This document shows positions 22,730-32,227 of a stretch of DNA of 57,387 nucleotides, in pieces. Position 1 is the stretch's first letter; the number at the start of each line of letters is the position of its first letter. The position numbers were made by a program, and so were the translations under genes. The stretch spans positions 1 to 57,387 of the forward strand of contig NZ_AOFQ01000073.1 of NCBI RefSeq assembly GCF_000495915.1. The letters are read 5' to 3'. The notes beneath the pieces are model-generated. The model worked only from the letters and a program-made list of their open reading frames with translations, made no database searches and was not told the DNA's origin. The stretch comes from Stutzerimonas chloritidismutans AW-1 (GTDB lineage Bacteria > Pseudomonadota > Gammaproteobacteria > Pseudomonadales > Pseudomonadaceae).

Positions 22730-25486
22730 TCAGCTGTCGACCTGGATTTCCTGCTCCAGGCGGCTGATGGCGGCGTCCAGCTCGTCGAGCGCGGCCTCGC
22801 TGTCCGGATGGTTCTGCTTGAGCAGGGTCTCGCTCTGCTGACAGGCGTTGCGCAACTGCGGCACGCCACAATAACGGGTGGCGCCATGCAGGCGGTGTAC
22901 GCGCTCGATCAACGCCTGGCGATCTCCTGCCTGGCGGGCTTCGCGAATGGTTCGGCGGTCGCCTTCCAGTGACTGCAGCAGCATGCCGAGCATGTCATCG
23001 GCGAGATCGGCCTTGCCTGCCGCCAGGCGCAGGCCTTCTTCCTCATCCAGCACTTTCAGGCTCGGTTCAGCCTGCTGCGGCGGCTCCGCTGCACGTTGCG
23101 GCTGGCTGCGCAGGGCCAGGCCGGTCCACTTCAGCACCACCTGGGCGAGCTGCCGGTCGCTGATCGGCTTGGTCAGGTAGTCGTCCATGCCGCTCTGCAG
23201 CAGCGAGCGTTTCTCGTTCGCCAGTGCATGAGCCGTGAGCGCGATGATCGGTAACGGCGCGCTGTTGTTGGTGTGCTCCCAGTGGCGAATGGCTTCGGTG
23301 GCCTGTCGGCCGTCCATGCCGGGCATTTGCACGTCCATAAGGATCAGGTCGAACGCATGCTGCTTGACCGCTTCCAGCGCGGCGGGCCCGTTATCCACCG
23401 CAACGACTTCGGCGCCCATATCGCCGAGCAGCGTTTTTACCAGCAGCAGGTTAGCCGGGTTATCATCCACGCAAAGCACACGCGCCGGCCGGTCGGGCGC
23501 CGCCGCGGTGGGTTCCGGGTAGCTTTGGTTGGGGCGTACCAGCGCCACCAGTACGCGTTGCAGCTTGCGCGTGCAGGCGGGTTTGCCCTGCAGCTGGGTA
23601 TAGCTGTGGGCTTCCGGGAGGGCGTCGTGGTAGTGGCCCTGCTCGGTGGTCGGGCATAGAACCACGCATTTGCAGCCGAGCGCCTCGATTTCCATCAGGC
23701 GCCGGCTGAGCGCGTCCGGCTCGATTTCGCGGCCGGTGACGCCGAGCACGGCGAGGTCGATCAGCTGGCTGCCCTGGCGCTGAGCGCTGATGGCTTCCTG
23801 CATCTGGTCGAGGGTATCGAAGGTATGCACTTCGAGGCCGAGGCTTTCCGGCTGATGCTGCAATGCCTGGCGGGCCAGTGGGTGCTGCTCCAGCAATGCG
23901 ATCCGCCGGCCCTGCAAGGCCGGGTGCGGCAGGTCTTCGATGTCATCCCGTGCCTTCGGCAGGCTGAGGCTGATCCAGAACTCGGAGCCTTCGTCGGGGA
24001 TGCTGTCGACACCGATCTCGCCGCCCATCTGCTCGATCAGTCGTTTGGAAATGACCAGTCCAAGGCCGGTACCGCCGGGCTGGCGCGACATGGAGTTGTC
24101 CGCCTGGCTGAACGCCTGGAACAGCACGCGCAGGTCCTGATCGGTCAGGCCGATGCCGGTGTCCTGCACGCTGATGCGCAGCTGGGCGCGATCGGTATTG
24201 TCGTCCTCGACCATGGCGCGGACGGCGATGGTGCCTTCGTTGGTGAACTTGATGGCGTTGCTGATCAGATTGGTCAGCACCTGTTTGAGGCGCAGCGGAT
24301 CGCCCAGCAGCGACAGCGGCGTGTCGCGATAGACCAGGCTGACCAGCTCCAGATGCTTGGTGTGTGCAGCCGGGGCGAGGATGGTCAGTGTGTCCTCGAT
24401 CAGATCACGGAGGTTGAACGGGACGCTGTCGAGCACCAGCTTGCCGGCCTCGATCTTGGAGAAGTCCAGAATTTCGTTGATGATTCCGAGCAGGCTGTCG
24501 GCGGACTGCTCGATGGTGCCCAGATAATCCTGCTGCCGCGGAGTGAGGTCGCTTTTCTGCAGCAGCTGGGTGAAGCCGAGGATGCCGTTCAGTGGCGTGC
24601 GGATCTCGTGGCTCATGTTGGCGAGGAATTCGGATTTGATCCGGCTGGCCTCCAGGGCCTCCTTACGCGCCAGATCCAGTTCGATGTTCTGGATCTCGAT
24701 GGTTTCCAGGTTCTGCTGCACATCCTCGGTGGCCTGATCAATGCTCTGCTGCAGTTCTTCACGGGCGCTGAGCAGTGCTTCGGCCATGCGGTTGATGCCG
24801 GACGCGAGCTCGTCCATTTCATGGCTGCCCAATGGTGGCAGGCGGGTTTCCAGGTGGCCGTCCTTGAGCTGCGCGACGGCGCCTTTGACACGCTGCAGCG
24901 GCAGACTGATGGCGCGGCTCATGCGCAGAGCCAGCAGGGCGGTGATGATCAGGCCGGCACTCACCAGAAACAGGCTGGTCAGCAGGCTGCGATAGCCACG
25001 CAGCAGGGTATTGTGGTGCGACAGTTCCAGCTCCAGCCAGCCGATGAGCTTTTCGTCCGGCCCGCGGGTTTCGTCGGCGAGGTTGAGGTGGCGGCTGAGC
25101 ACCGGCATGAGGATGCGCGTGTGGTCCATGCTGCTGACGCGGGTCAGACTCTCCGGATCGCTCGGCGGAGGCGGGGTCAACATGCGCGGACCGGCATGTA
25201 CGCGCTGCACGCGTTCGGGATCGAGAATGGTCACGGCGCGGACGTCGGCCTGATCCAGCACCTGGGTCAGGATGCGCTGCAGGCGTTTGTCGTAGCCCAG
25301 ATTCATCGCGGGCGCGGCCAGTGGCGCCAGCTGCTCGGCGATGAGCTGGCCGCGCTCGTCGAGCTGGTGGCGCATCTCGGACAGCTGCATCCAGGTGAAG
25401 TAGGCACCGAGCACCACCGCCAGCAAGGTGCTGGGCAGCAGCGTCAGCATCAGCACGCGGCCACGAATTCCTAGGTCTTTCAGCAC
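22730..25486 (-). CDS. gacS: Hybrid sensor histidine kinase GacS (BarA type)
   Basis: This 918-residue inner-membrane sensor kinase controls, with the response regulator GacA, the small RNAs that titrate RsmA/CsrA. The N-terminal helix (11-32), periplasmic domain (about 33-167), second helix (168-188), HAMP (190-243) and coiled coil lead to the kinase core. Phospho-acceptor H293 lies in MSHEIRTPLNG; the ATP site has N410 (LISNAIKF), DTGIGL and GGTGLGL. A degenerate receiver-like segment (525-650) is followed by a true receiver with D718 (LILMDVQMPGMDG) and an Hpt domain with H867 (HRLHGAT). All phosphorelay residues are intact. The start is GTG at 25486, supported by the match MLKDLGIRGR to other GacS proteins. 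Confidence 0.96.
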   Translation of the reverse strand: MLKDLGIRGRVLMLTLLPSTLLAVVLGAYFTWMQLSEMRHQLDERGQLIAEQLAPLAAPAMNLGYDKRLQRILTQVLDQADVRAVTILDPERVQRVHAGPRMLTPPPPSDPESLTRVSSMDHTRILMPVLSRHLNLADETRGPDEKLIGWLELELSHHNTLLRGYRSLLTSLFLVSAGLIITALLALRMSRAISLPLQRVKGAVAQLKDGHLETRLPPLGSHEMDELASGINRMAEALLSAREELQQSIDQATEDVQQNLETIEIQNIELDLARKEALEASRIKSEFLANMSHEIRTPLNGILGFTQLLQKSDLTPRQQDYLGTIEQSADSLLGIINEILDFSKIEAGKLVLDSVPFNLRDLIEDTLTILAPAAHTKHLELVSLVYRDTPLSLLGDPLRLKQVLTNLISNAIKFTNEGTIAVRAMVEDDNTDRAQLRISVQDTGIGLTDQDLRVLFQAFSQADNSMSRQPGGTGLGLVISKRLIEQMGGEIGVDSIPDEGSEFWISLSLPKARDDIEDLPHPALQGRRIALLEQHPLARQALQHQPESLGLEVHTFDTLDQMQEAISAQRQGSQLIDLAVLGVTGREIEPDALSRRLMEIEALGCKCVVLCPTTEQGHYHDALPEAHSYTQLQGKPACTRKLQRVLVALVRPNQSYPEPTAAAPDRPARVLCVDDNPANLLLVKTLLGDMGAEVVAVDNGPAALEAVKQHAFDLILMDVQMPGMDGRQATEAIRHWEHTNNSAPLPIIALTAHALANEKRSLLQSGMDDYLTKPISDRQLAQVVLKWTGLALRSQPQRAAEPPQQAEPSLKVLDEEEGLRLAAGKADLADDMLGMLLQSLEGDRRTIREARQAGDRQALIERVHRLHGATRYCGVPQLRNACQQSETLLKQNHPDSEAALDELDAAISRLEQEIQVDS

Positions 25487-25577
25487 AGTCCGTCCACCGA
25501 TCCTGATTGCAGCGCGCTAGTGTAGCGACTCGGCTCGGTGGAATCTGCACGCCAGGTCTAGCCGTGGCGTCGCAGCC

Positions 25578-26204
25578 TCAGTCGAGGCCGCGGATTTCCT
25601 TGCCGTTGAAGTCCGGCAGTTTCCAGTGGAAGGTCATCGCCAGTACGCGGAACAGGAAGCCGCAGCCCAATGCCGCCAGAGTGGCCAGCGTGGTATTGAT
25701 CTCCAGCCACAGCATGCCTACGTAGAAGACACCGGTGAACAGCGCGACGGTGGCGTACAGCTCACGCTGCAGCACCATCGGCACCTGGTTGCACAACACG
25801 TCGCGCATCAGCCCGCCGAAGATGCCGGTGATCACGCCAGCCAGTACGACGATGGACGGGTGCGCGCCCATGCCCATCGCCACATCGCAGCCGATCACGG
25901 TGAACGCTACCAGGCCGAGGCCATCCACCAGCAGGAAGACCATGCGCAGGTGATGCAGGTGGCGGGCGATGAAGCCGGTGACGATCGCCGCGCCGATGGT
26001 GAAGGTCAGATACTCCGGGTGAGCGATCCAGCCGACCGGATAATGACCGAGCAGCACGTCCCGCGCGGTGCCGCCACCCAGCGCCGTCACGGTGCCGAGA
26101 AGGCAGATGCCGAACAGGTCCATGCCGCGGCGCATGCCCATGATGGCGCCGGACATCGCTTCGGCCGTGATGGCGATCAGGTAGATGGTGTGCAGCAGTT
26201 CCAC
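25578..26204 (-). CDS. TRIC/YicG-family membrane channel protein
   Basis: This 208-residue inner-membrane protein of the UPF0126/TRIC family has two copies of a three-helix unit plus a seventh helix. The conserved Gly-rich segments are TVTALGGGTARDVLLG in the first half and GVITGIFGGLMRDVLC in the second, the usual fold signatures of this family. Bacterial TRIC proteins are trimeric potassium channels; the family has also been linked to amino-acid (glycine) uptake in E. coli YicG. I chose GTG at 26204 (VELLHTIYL) because GGAG lies seven bases upstream and the resulting length fits the family (about 205); a longer frame from 26276 starts with non-conserved codons. It is divergent from an ArgP-like regulator. 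Confidence 0.88.
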   Translation of the reverse strand: MELLHTIYLIAITAEAMSGAIMGMRRGMDLFGICLLGTVTALGGGTARDVLLGHYPVGWIAHPEYLTFTIGAAIVTGFIARHLHHLRMVFLLVDGLGLVAFTVIGCDVAMGMGAHPSIVVLAGVITGIFGGLMRDVLCNQVPMVLQRELYATVALFTGVFYVGMLWLEINTTLATLAALGCGFLFRVLAMTFHWKLPDFNGKEIRGLD

Positions 26205-26294
26205 GACGATACTCCGGACGGGCTGGGCTGCACGCCAGTGGGGCGCTGCAGCGAGGGATGCGCGATTATGGAGCAATGATGGCTAAATTTGTCG

Positions 26295-26314
26295 TGGCTA
26301 AGTATTTTTAGGCC
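26295..26314. promoter_or_regulatory. Dyad operator candidate in the TRIC / ArgP-like intergenic region
   Basis: An imperfect dyad TGGCTAA-N6-TTAGGCCA lies in an AT-rich patch of the 140-base divergent region, 31 bases before the regulator's start. LysR regulators commonly bind such dyads upstream of a divergent target. Confidence 0.4.
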
Positions 26315-26344
26315 ATCCAAACATTTTCTTAATCGGCAGGTCGC

Positions 26345-27238
26345 ATGAATCTCGATCCGAAGCAGACCGAAGCGTTTCGCACGGTGATCCGTACTGGCAG
26401 CTTCGAACAGGCTGCGCAGCGCCTGCACCTGACGCCACCGGCGATTTCACAGCGGGTGCGTGCACTGGAGAGTGCGCTGGGCAACGCCTTGGTTGTGCGC
26501 AGTCGGCCTTGCCGACCCACCGAAACCGGGCAACGCCTGCTGCAGTACCTCAAACGCGCGACCCTGCTCGAGGCCGATCTGCTGGCGGACCTCGCCGAGC
26601 GCAGCGATGCGCCACTGGTCGTGGTCGCGGCGCTCAATGCCGACAGCCTGGGCACCTGGTTCTTTCCGGCGCTGGCCGAGGTGCTGATCCGCGAGCGGGT
26701 CTTGCTCGATCTCACCGTCGAGGACCAGGATCACACCTACAGTCTGCTGGAGACGGGTCTGGCGATCGGTTGCATCAGCACCGAGCCCAAGCCGATGCGT
26801 GGCTGCACGGCCAGCCCGCTGGGCAGCATGCGCTACCGACTGGTGGCATCCAGCGAGTTCCGGCAGAAGCATTTTGCCAACGGGCTGACCCGCAACGCCG
26901 CGCGCAAGGCGCCGGTGGTTGCCTACACGCGCAAGGACACCCTGCAGTCGTCGTTCCTGCTGCGCCGCTTCGGGCTGCCGGAGGGCGCCTATCCCTGCCA
27001 TTTCGTCCCCGGTGCCGAACCTCATTTCAGCGCGATCCGCTACGGGCTGGGGTACGGGATGGTGCCGGAACTGTTGCTGCATGATGCGTTGCAGACTGGT
27101 GAGGTGGTCGATCTGGCGACCGACGAACCGCTGGAAATTGCCCTCTACTGGCACACCTGGAAGGTGCAATCACCGCGTATGGAGCACCTTTCGCGGCAGA
27201 TCATCGAAGCGGCGCCGAAGATCCTCGCGCGGCCATAG
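26345..27238 (+). CDS. LysR-family regulator of the ArgP/IciA group
   Basis: This 297-residue regulator begins with the ArgP-like helix-turn-helix LDPKQTEAFRTVIRTGSFEQAA and LTPPAISQRVRALE, followed by VVRSRPCRPTETGQRLLQYL, the stretch that separates ArgP-type LysR proteins from others. The effector domain carries NADSLGTWFFPALAEVL and FVPGAEPHFSAIRYGLGYGMVPE. In most proteobacteria ArgP-type regulators stand beside the exporter gene argO/lysE and respond to lysine or arginine. Here the divergent neighbour is a TRIC/YicG-family channel, which makes that gene the likely target. The specific amino-acid ligand is inferred only. Confidence 0.88.
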   Translation: MNLDPKQTEAFRTVIRTGSFEQAAQRLHLTPPAISQRVRALESALGNALVVRSRPCRPTETGQRLLQYLKRATLLEADLLADLAERSDAPLVVVAALNADSLGTWFFPALAEVLIRERVLLDLTVEDQDHTYSLLETGLAIGCISTEPKPMRGCTASPLGSMRYRLVASSEFRQKHFANGLTRNAARKAPVVAYTRKDTLQSSFLLRRFGLPEGAYPCHFVPGAEPHFSAIRYGLGYGMVPELLLHDALQTGEVVDLATDEPLEIALYWHTWKVQSPRMEHLSRQIIEAAPKILARP

Positions 27239-27353
27239 CCTGATCGGGAGGGACGGCGGGTAAGCCGTTGTCGTGGCGGACAGGCAGAGACGGTCTGCCC
27301 GTCGTCGAGCGTTGCCGGTATCATGGCAACCTTTTCCGCTGCCGTGCGACGCC

Positions 27354-28256
27354 ATGACTACACACTATCCGACCATTGCCGATTGCATCGGCAACACCCC
27401 GCTGGTTCGCCTGCAGCGGATGCCGGGTAAGACCAGCAACACCATTCTGGTCAAGCTCGAGGGCAACAATCCGGCCGGTTCGGTCAAGGACCGCCCGGCG
27501 CTGTCGATGATCAACCGTGCCGAGATGCGCGGCGACATCCAGCCCGGCGATACCCTGATCGAGGCGACCTCCGGCAATACCGGGATCGCCCTGGCCATGG
27601 CGGCGGCGATCAAGGGCTACCGGATGGTCCTGATCATGCCGGACAACTCCACGGCCGAGCGCAAGGCGGCGATGACCGCCTATGGCGCCGAGCTGATCCT
27701 GGTCAGCAAGGAAGAGGGCATGGAGGGTGCCCGCGACCTGGCGTTGAAGATGCAGGCTGAAGGTCGCGGCAAGGTGCTCGATCAGTTCGCCAATGGCGAC
27801 AACCCGGAGGCGCACTACAACAGCACGGGGCCGGAGCTCTGGCGGCAGACTCACGGCAGCATCACCCATTTCATCAGCTCCATGGGTACCACCGGAACCA
27901 TCATGGGCGTCTCGCGCTACCTCAAGGAGCAGAACGCCGCGGTGCAGATCGTCGGCCTACAGCCGATGGAGGGGGCGGCCATCCCCGGCATCCGTCGCTG
28001 GCCGCAGGAATACCTGCCGAAGATCTATCAGGCCGAGCGCGTCGACCGCGTCGTCGACATGTCGCAGGCCGAGGCCGAGCAGGTCATGCGCCGTCTGGCG
28101 CGCGAAGAAGGCATCTTCTGTGGCGTGTCCTCCGGTGGCGCCGTTGCCGCGGCGTTGCGTCTGTCGCAAGAGGTCGAGAACGCGGTGATCGTGGCGATTA
28201 TCTGTGATCGTGGCGACCGCTATCTGTCGACCGGTGTGTATGACGCGCCCAATTGA
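27354..28256 (+). CDS. cysM: Cysteine synthase B (O-acetylserine sulfhydrylase)
   Basis: This 300-residue PLP enzyme makes cysteine from O-acetylserine and sulfide or thiosulfate. The PLP lysine is K45 in NPAGSVKDRPA. The substrate loop EATSGNTGIALAMAAAIKG and the PLP phosphate-binding SSMGTTGTIMGVSRYL are complete. CysM-type features are the short loop MPDNSTAERKAAM and GLQPMEGAAIPGIRRWP. The ATG at 27354 gives the standard opening (YPTIADCIGNTPLVRL). The order cysM-rlmD-relA-mazG is conserved in pseudomonads near gacS. Confidence 0.95.
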   Translation: MTTHYPTIADCIGNTPLVRLQRMPGKTSNTILVKLEGNNPAGSVKDRPALSMINRAEMRGDIQPGDTLIEATSGNTGIALAMAAAIKGYRMVLIMPDNSTAERKAAMTAYGAELILVSKEEGMEGARDLALKMQAEGRGKVLDQFANGDNPEAHYNSTGPELWRQTHGSITHFISSMGTTGTIMGVSRYLKEQNAAVQIVGLQPMEGAAIPGIRRWPQEYLPKIYQAERVDRVVDMSQAEAEQVMRRLAREEGIFCGVSSGGAVAAALRLSQEVENAVIVAIICDRGDRYLSTGVYDAPN

Positions 28257-28341
28257 CTCGCGCATCAGCGGCGCGCTCCCATGCGCCGCATTGCGTCGCC
28301 CATGACATTTTCAACGAACACAACAGCGCAGGTTTCAGCTG

Positions 28342-29694
28342 ATGGCCAAACGTAGCGGCGCTCTGCGCTTTCAACCTAGCGGCGGCGAGCGCAAGCCCCA
28401 GGTGCCGGTCGGCAAGAAGCAGCGCCTGATTATCGAGCGACTGGCCAATGATGGGCGCGGCATTGCCTTCATCGAGGGGCGCACCTGGTTCGTCGAAGGC
28501 GCGCTGGCTGGCGAAGAGGTCGAGGCGCGCGTGCTGGCTGCGCGCAGTCAGATCGTCGAAGCGCGCTGCGAGCGCGTGCTCCAGGCCAGTGCGCAGCGTC
28601 GGGCCGAACCCTGTCCGCATGCTCGCCGATGTGGCGGTTGCAACCTGCAGCATGTGCCCGTCGCCGATCAGCTTGCGCTGAAACAGCACACGCTCGCCGA
28701 GCAGTTCGCGCGGGTGGCCGATCTGCAGCCGGAGGTATGGGCCGAGCCGCTGGTGGGACCGGCTTTCGGCTATCGCCGTCGCGCTCGGTTGGCAGTGCGC
28801 TGGGACGTCAAGCGCAAGCATCTGGACATCGGTTTCCGCGCCAGCGCCAGCCAGGAAATCGTCTCCATCAGTGAATGCCCGGTTCTGGTACAGCCCTTGC
28901 AATCGCTGCTGCCGGCATTGCTGGCTGCATTGCGTGATCTGAGCAAGCCGCAGGTTATCGGCCACGTCGAACTCTTCAGTGGTACGGCCGAGGCGGTGCT
29001 GATCCGCCACACCGCAGCCTTGTCGGAAACAGACGTGGCACGTTTGCGCAGCTTCGCCACCATCAATGGAGCGCAGCTCTGGTGGCAGGGCGAGGGTGAG
29101 CCTGAATCGGATGATCCCGCGGCGACGCTGGGTTACCGACTGGATGCCTGGGATCTGGAGCTGGCCTGGCGTCCGGGCGATTTCGTCCAGGTCAACGCGC
29201 CGGTCAATGATGCGATGGTCGCTCAGGCTCTGGAATGGTTGGACGTCGGCCAGGATGAGACAGTGCTTGATCTGTTCTGCGGGCTAGGCAATTTCAGCCT
29301 GCCGCTGGCGCGCTCGGGCGCTCAAGTAGTGGGTGTCGAGGGTGTAGAGACGATGGTCACGCGGGCGCAGGAAAATGCCCGTCGCAATGCTCTGGCGCAC
29401 GCGCACTTTTATCGGGCCGACTTGTCGAAGCCGCTGGCTGACGCACCCTGGGCGCGCAATGATTTTGCCGCGGTGCTGCTCGATCCGCCGCGCGACGGCG
29501 CGCTGGAAATCGTTCGACAAATGTCGAAGCTGAAGGCGCGGCGCGTGGTCTATGTTTCATGCAATCCGGCCACCCTGGCGCGCGATGCGCGCGAGCTGGC
29601 CAGCCAGGGATATCGCCTGAAGCGTGCGGGTGTGCTGGACATGTTCCCGCAGACCGCCCACGTCGAGGCCATGGCGTTGTTCGAGCGGGGTTAG
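28342..29694 (+). CDS. rlmD: 23S rRNA (uracil-C5)-methyltransferase RlmD
   Basis: This 450-residue SAM-dependent enzyme makes m5U1939 (E. coli numbering) in 23S rRNA. An N-terminal TRAM domain (about 20-75: KKQRLIIERLANDGRGIAF) binds RNA. The [4Fe-4S] cluster ligands are C91, C97 and C100 in CPHARRCGGC, with C179 as the fourth. The methyltransferase core has VLDLFCGLGNFSLPLA for SAM binding, LLDPPRDGA, and the catalytic nucleophile C407 in VYVSCNPATLARD. The chain ends in the usual VLDMFPQTAHVEAMALFERG. The next gene, relA, begins 106 bases later. Confidence 0.95.
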   Translation: MAKRSGALRFQPSGGERKPQVPVGKKQRLIIERLANDGRGIAFIEGRTWFVEGALAGEEVEARVLAARSQIVEARCERVLQASAQRRAEPCPHARRCGGCNLQHVPVADQLALKQHTLAEQFARVADLQPEVWAEPLVGPAFGYRRRARLAVRWDVKRKHLDIGFRASASQEIVSISECPVLVQPLQSLLPALLAALRDLSKPQVIGHVELFSGTAEAVLIRHTAALSETDVARLRSFATINGAQLWWQGEGEPESDDPAATLGYRLDAWDLELAWRPGDFVQVNAPVNDAMVAQALEWLDVGQDETVLDLFCGLGNFSLPLARSGAQVVGVEGVETMVTRAQENARRNALAHAHFYRADLSKPLADAPWARNDFAAVLLDPPRDGALEIVRQMSKLKARRVVYVSCNPATLARDARELASQGYRLKRAGVLDMFPQTAHVEAMALFERG

Positions 29695-29800
29695 CGCTCG
29701 ACGCTGCATTCTTGACAGGCGAATTGCCTGTGGTTCAACCGACCGGCACGCAGAATGCCGGCGTTCATGGCGCATTAGCTGCGCAGAAGGGAAGGTTTAG

Positions 29801-32044
29801 ATGGTACAGGTCAGAGCGCTTCAGCCGATCAATACGGACGGCAGTATCAACCTGGATGGCTGGCTCGATCATGTGCTGGGGATGGACCCGGCACTCGACC
29901 GCGCGGCTCTTAAGGAGGCCTGCGAGTTTGCCCGCGAGGCGGAACAGCAGGCCAATGCGGCGCAGAACCTCTGGAGTGAAGGCACCTCCAGCTACCAGAT
30001 CGGCCTCGAGATCGCCGAGATCCTCGCCGACCTCAAGCTGGACCAGGACAGCCTGGTCGCCGCCGTTATCTACCGTGGCGTGCGCGAAGGCAAGATCCAG
30101 CTGGCCGATGTGAACCAGCGTTTTGGCCCGGTGGTGGCCAAGCTGGTCGAAGGCGTGCTTCGCATGGCGGCGATCAGCGCCAGTCTCAACCCACGCGAAT
30201 CGCTCGTGCTCGGCTCCCAGGCGCAGGTGGAAAATCTGCGCAAGATGCTGGTGGCCATGGTCGATGACGTGCGCGTCGCGCTGATCAAGTTGGCTGAACG
30301 CACCTGTGCCATTCGCGCGGTGAAGCTGGCCGACGACGAGAAGCGTCAACGGGTCGCCCGCGAAGTCTTCGATATCTACGCGCCGCTGGCCCATCGCCTG
30401 GGCATCGGCCATATCAAGTGGGAGCTGGAGGACCTGTCCTTCCGCTACCTCGAGCCCGAGCAGTACAAGCAGATCGCCCAGCTCTTGCACGAGCGTCGCC
30501 TCGATCGCGAACAGTACATCCAGAACGTCGTGCAGCAGCTCAGGGACGAACTGACTGCGACCGGCATCCAGCCCGACATCGACGGGCGTGCCAAGCACAT
30601 CTATTCCATCTGGCGAAAGATGCAGAAGAAGGGCCTGCAGTTCAGCCAGATCTACGACGTTCGCGCCGTTCGCGTGCTGGTGCCGGAAGTGCGCGATTGC
30701 TACACCGCGTTGGGGATCGTGCATACCCTGTGGCGGCACATTCCGAAGGAGTTCGACGACTACATCGCCAACCCCAAGGAGAACGGCTACCGCTCGCTGC
30801 ACACCGCGGTGATCGGCCCGGAGGGCAAGGTGCTGGAGGTGCAGATTCGCACCCACGCCATGCACGAAGAGGCCGAGCTGGGCGTCTGCGCGCACTGGCG
30901 CTACAAGGGCACCGATGTCAATTCCGGCTCCGACCATTACGAGGAGAAGATCGCCTGGTTGCGTCAGGTGCTCGAATGGCACGAAGAGCTCGGCGACATC
31001 GGTGGCCTGGCCGACCAGCTGCGGGTGGATATCGAGCCGGATCGGGTCTACGTGTTCACCCCGGACGGCCATGCCATCGACCTGCCCAAGGGCGCTACGC
31101 CGCTGGACTTCGCCTATCGGGTGCATACCGAGATCGGCCACAACTGCCGCGGCGCCAAGATTAACGGGCGCATCGTGCCGCTCAACTACAGCCTGCAGAC
31201 CGGCGAGCAGGTGGAAATCATCACCAGCAAGCACGGCTCGCCGAGCCGCGACTGGCTGAACCCGAACCTGGGTTACATCACCACCTCGCGCTCGCGGGCG
31301 AAGATCGTCCACTGGTTCAAACTGCAGGCTCGTGACCAGAACGTCGCCGCCGGCAAGGCACTGCTGGAGCGCGAACTGGGCCGTCTGGATCTGCCGCCGG
31401 TGGACTTCGACAAGCTGGCCGAAAAAGCCAACCTGAAGAACGCCGAGGACATGTTCGCCGCGCTGGGTGCTGGCGACCTGCGCCTGGCGCACCTGGTCAA
31501 CATGGCGCAACAGCTGGTCGAGCCGGAGCGCGGTTACGACCAGCTGGAGCTGATTCCGCGGCGTTCGGCACCGTACAAGCCGGGCAAGCGCGGTGACGTG
31601 CAGATCCAGGGCGTCGGCAACCTGCTGACGCAGATGGCCGGCTGCTGCCAGCCGCTGCCGGGCGACCCCATCGTCGGTTACATCACCCAGGGCCGCGGTG
31701 TCAGCATCCACCGTCAGGACTGCCCGTCGGTGCTGCAACTGGCCGGGCGCGAGCCGGAGCGGATTATCCAGGTCAGCTGGGGGCCGGTACCGGAGAAGAC
31801 CTATCCGGTGGAAATCATGATCCGTGCCTACGACCGCGCCGGCCTGCTGCGCGACATCTCGCAGATGCTGCTCAACGAGCGCATCAACGTGCTGTCGATG
31901 AACACCCGCTCGAATAAGGAAGACAGCACCGCGCAGATGACGCTGACTATCGAGATTCCGGGGCTGAATGCCTTGGGTCGCTTGCTCAGCCGTATTTCGC
32001 AGCTGCCGAACATCATCGAAGCCAAGCGCCAAAGAGCCACGTAA
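29801..32044 (+). CDS. relA: GTP pyrophosphokinase RelA
   Basis: This 747-residue ribosome-associated synthetase makes (p)ppGpp when uncharged tRNA enters the A site. It is the monofunctional RelA. The hydrolase domain has lost the HD metal motif (AAVIYRGVREG where bifunctional enzymes have HDVIED), and the synthetase domain carries the acidic EFDD (E-x-D-D) instead of the R-x-K-D of SpoT/Rel. The synthetase signature ENGYRSLHTAV and the product-site HAMHEEAELGVCAHWRYK are intact. TGS (RVYVFTPDGHAIDLPKGATPLDFAY), the helical and Cys-containing zinc-finger region (AGCCQPLPGDPIVGYITQGRG, DCPSV) and the C-terminal ACT/RRM (YPVEIMIRAYDRAGLLRDI) follow in order. Confidence 0.97.
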   Translation: MVQVRALQPINTDGSINLDGWLDHVLGMDPALDRAALKEACEFAREAEQQANAAQNLWSEGTSSYQIGLEIAEILADLKLDQDSLVAAVIYRGVREGKIQLADVNQRFGPVVAKLVEGVLRMAAISASLNPRESLVLGSQAQVENLRKMLVAMVDDVRVALIKLAERTCAIRAVKLADDEKRQRVAREVFDIYAPLAHRLGIGHIKWELEDLSFRYLEPEQYKQIAQLLHERRLDREQYIQNVVQQLRDELTATGIQPDIDGRAKHIYSIWRKMQKKGLQFSQIYDVRAVRVLVPEVRDCYTALGIVHTLWRHIPKEFDDYIANPKENGYRSLHTAVIGPEGKVLEVQIRTHAMHEEAELGVCAHWRYKGTDVNSGSDHYEEKIAWLRQVLEWHEELGDIGGLADQLRVDIEPDRVYVFTPDGHAIDLPKGATPLDFAYRVHTEIGHNCRGAKINGRIVPLNYSLQTGEQVEIITSKHGSPSRDWLNPNLGYITTSRSRAKIVHWFKLQARDQNVAAGKALLERELGRLDLPPVDFDKLAEKANLKNAEDMFAALGAGDLRLAHLVNMAQQLVEPERGYDQLELIPRRSAPYKPGKRGDVQIQGVGNLLTQMAGCCQPLPGDPIVGYITQGRGVSIHRQDCPSVLQLAGREPERIIQVSWGPVPEKTYPVEIMIRAYDRAGLLRDISQMLLNERINVLSMNTRSNKEDSTAQMTLTIEIPGLNALGRLLSRISQLPNIIEAKRQRAT

Positions 32045-32077
32045 GGCGCAGCACAGCGGCGGCGCCTACTGCGCCAT

Positions 32078-32178
32078 GGTGGATGGTTGAAGCGTCATCC
32101 ACCCTACGATGCAATACGGTTTTGGGGCGTTTTGCCCGAGACCGAACCGTGGGGTGGATGTCGTTTTTTACATCCACC
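32078..32178. repeat. Paired palindromic repeats between relA and mazG
   Basis: Two inverted repeats share the arm GGTGGATG/CATCCACC. Unit A is at 32078-32103 (eight-base arms, loop with GAAGCGT). Unit B is at 32153-32178 (nine-base arms GGTGGATGT/ACATCCACC, T-rich loop). The same two units recur after mazG, so they are copies of an intergenic REP-like element. Unit B has a T-rich loop and could fold as a hairpin in RNA from either strand. Confidence 0.75.
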
Positions 32179-32227
32179 GTGATGTCATCAGCGTCCCTCA
32201 CCAGCCTTCGATTCGCTGAGGAATCCT

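Noticed and set aside
23825..25474. 549-codon plus-strand open frame opposite gacS
   Set aside because: It lies wholly inside gacS, whose sensor-kinase domains are complete. Long antisense frames are usual in high-GC DNA.
28268..28289. Hairpin after cysM as a terminator
   Set aside because: A seven-base GC stem without a T tract; it could equally be chance in this GC-rich region.
29765..32032. 755-codon minus-strand open frame opposite relA
   Set aside because: It is an almost exact mirror of relA and carries no protein motif; relA has all its domains.
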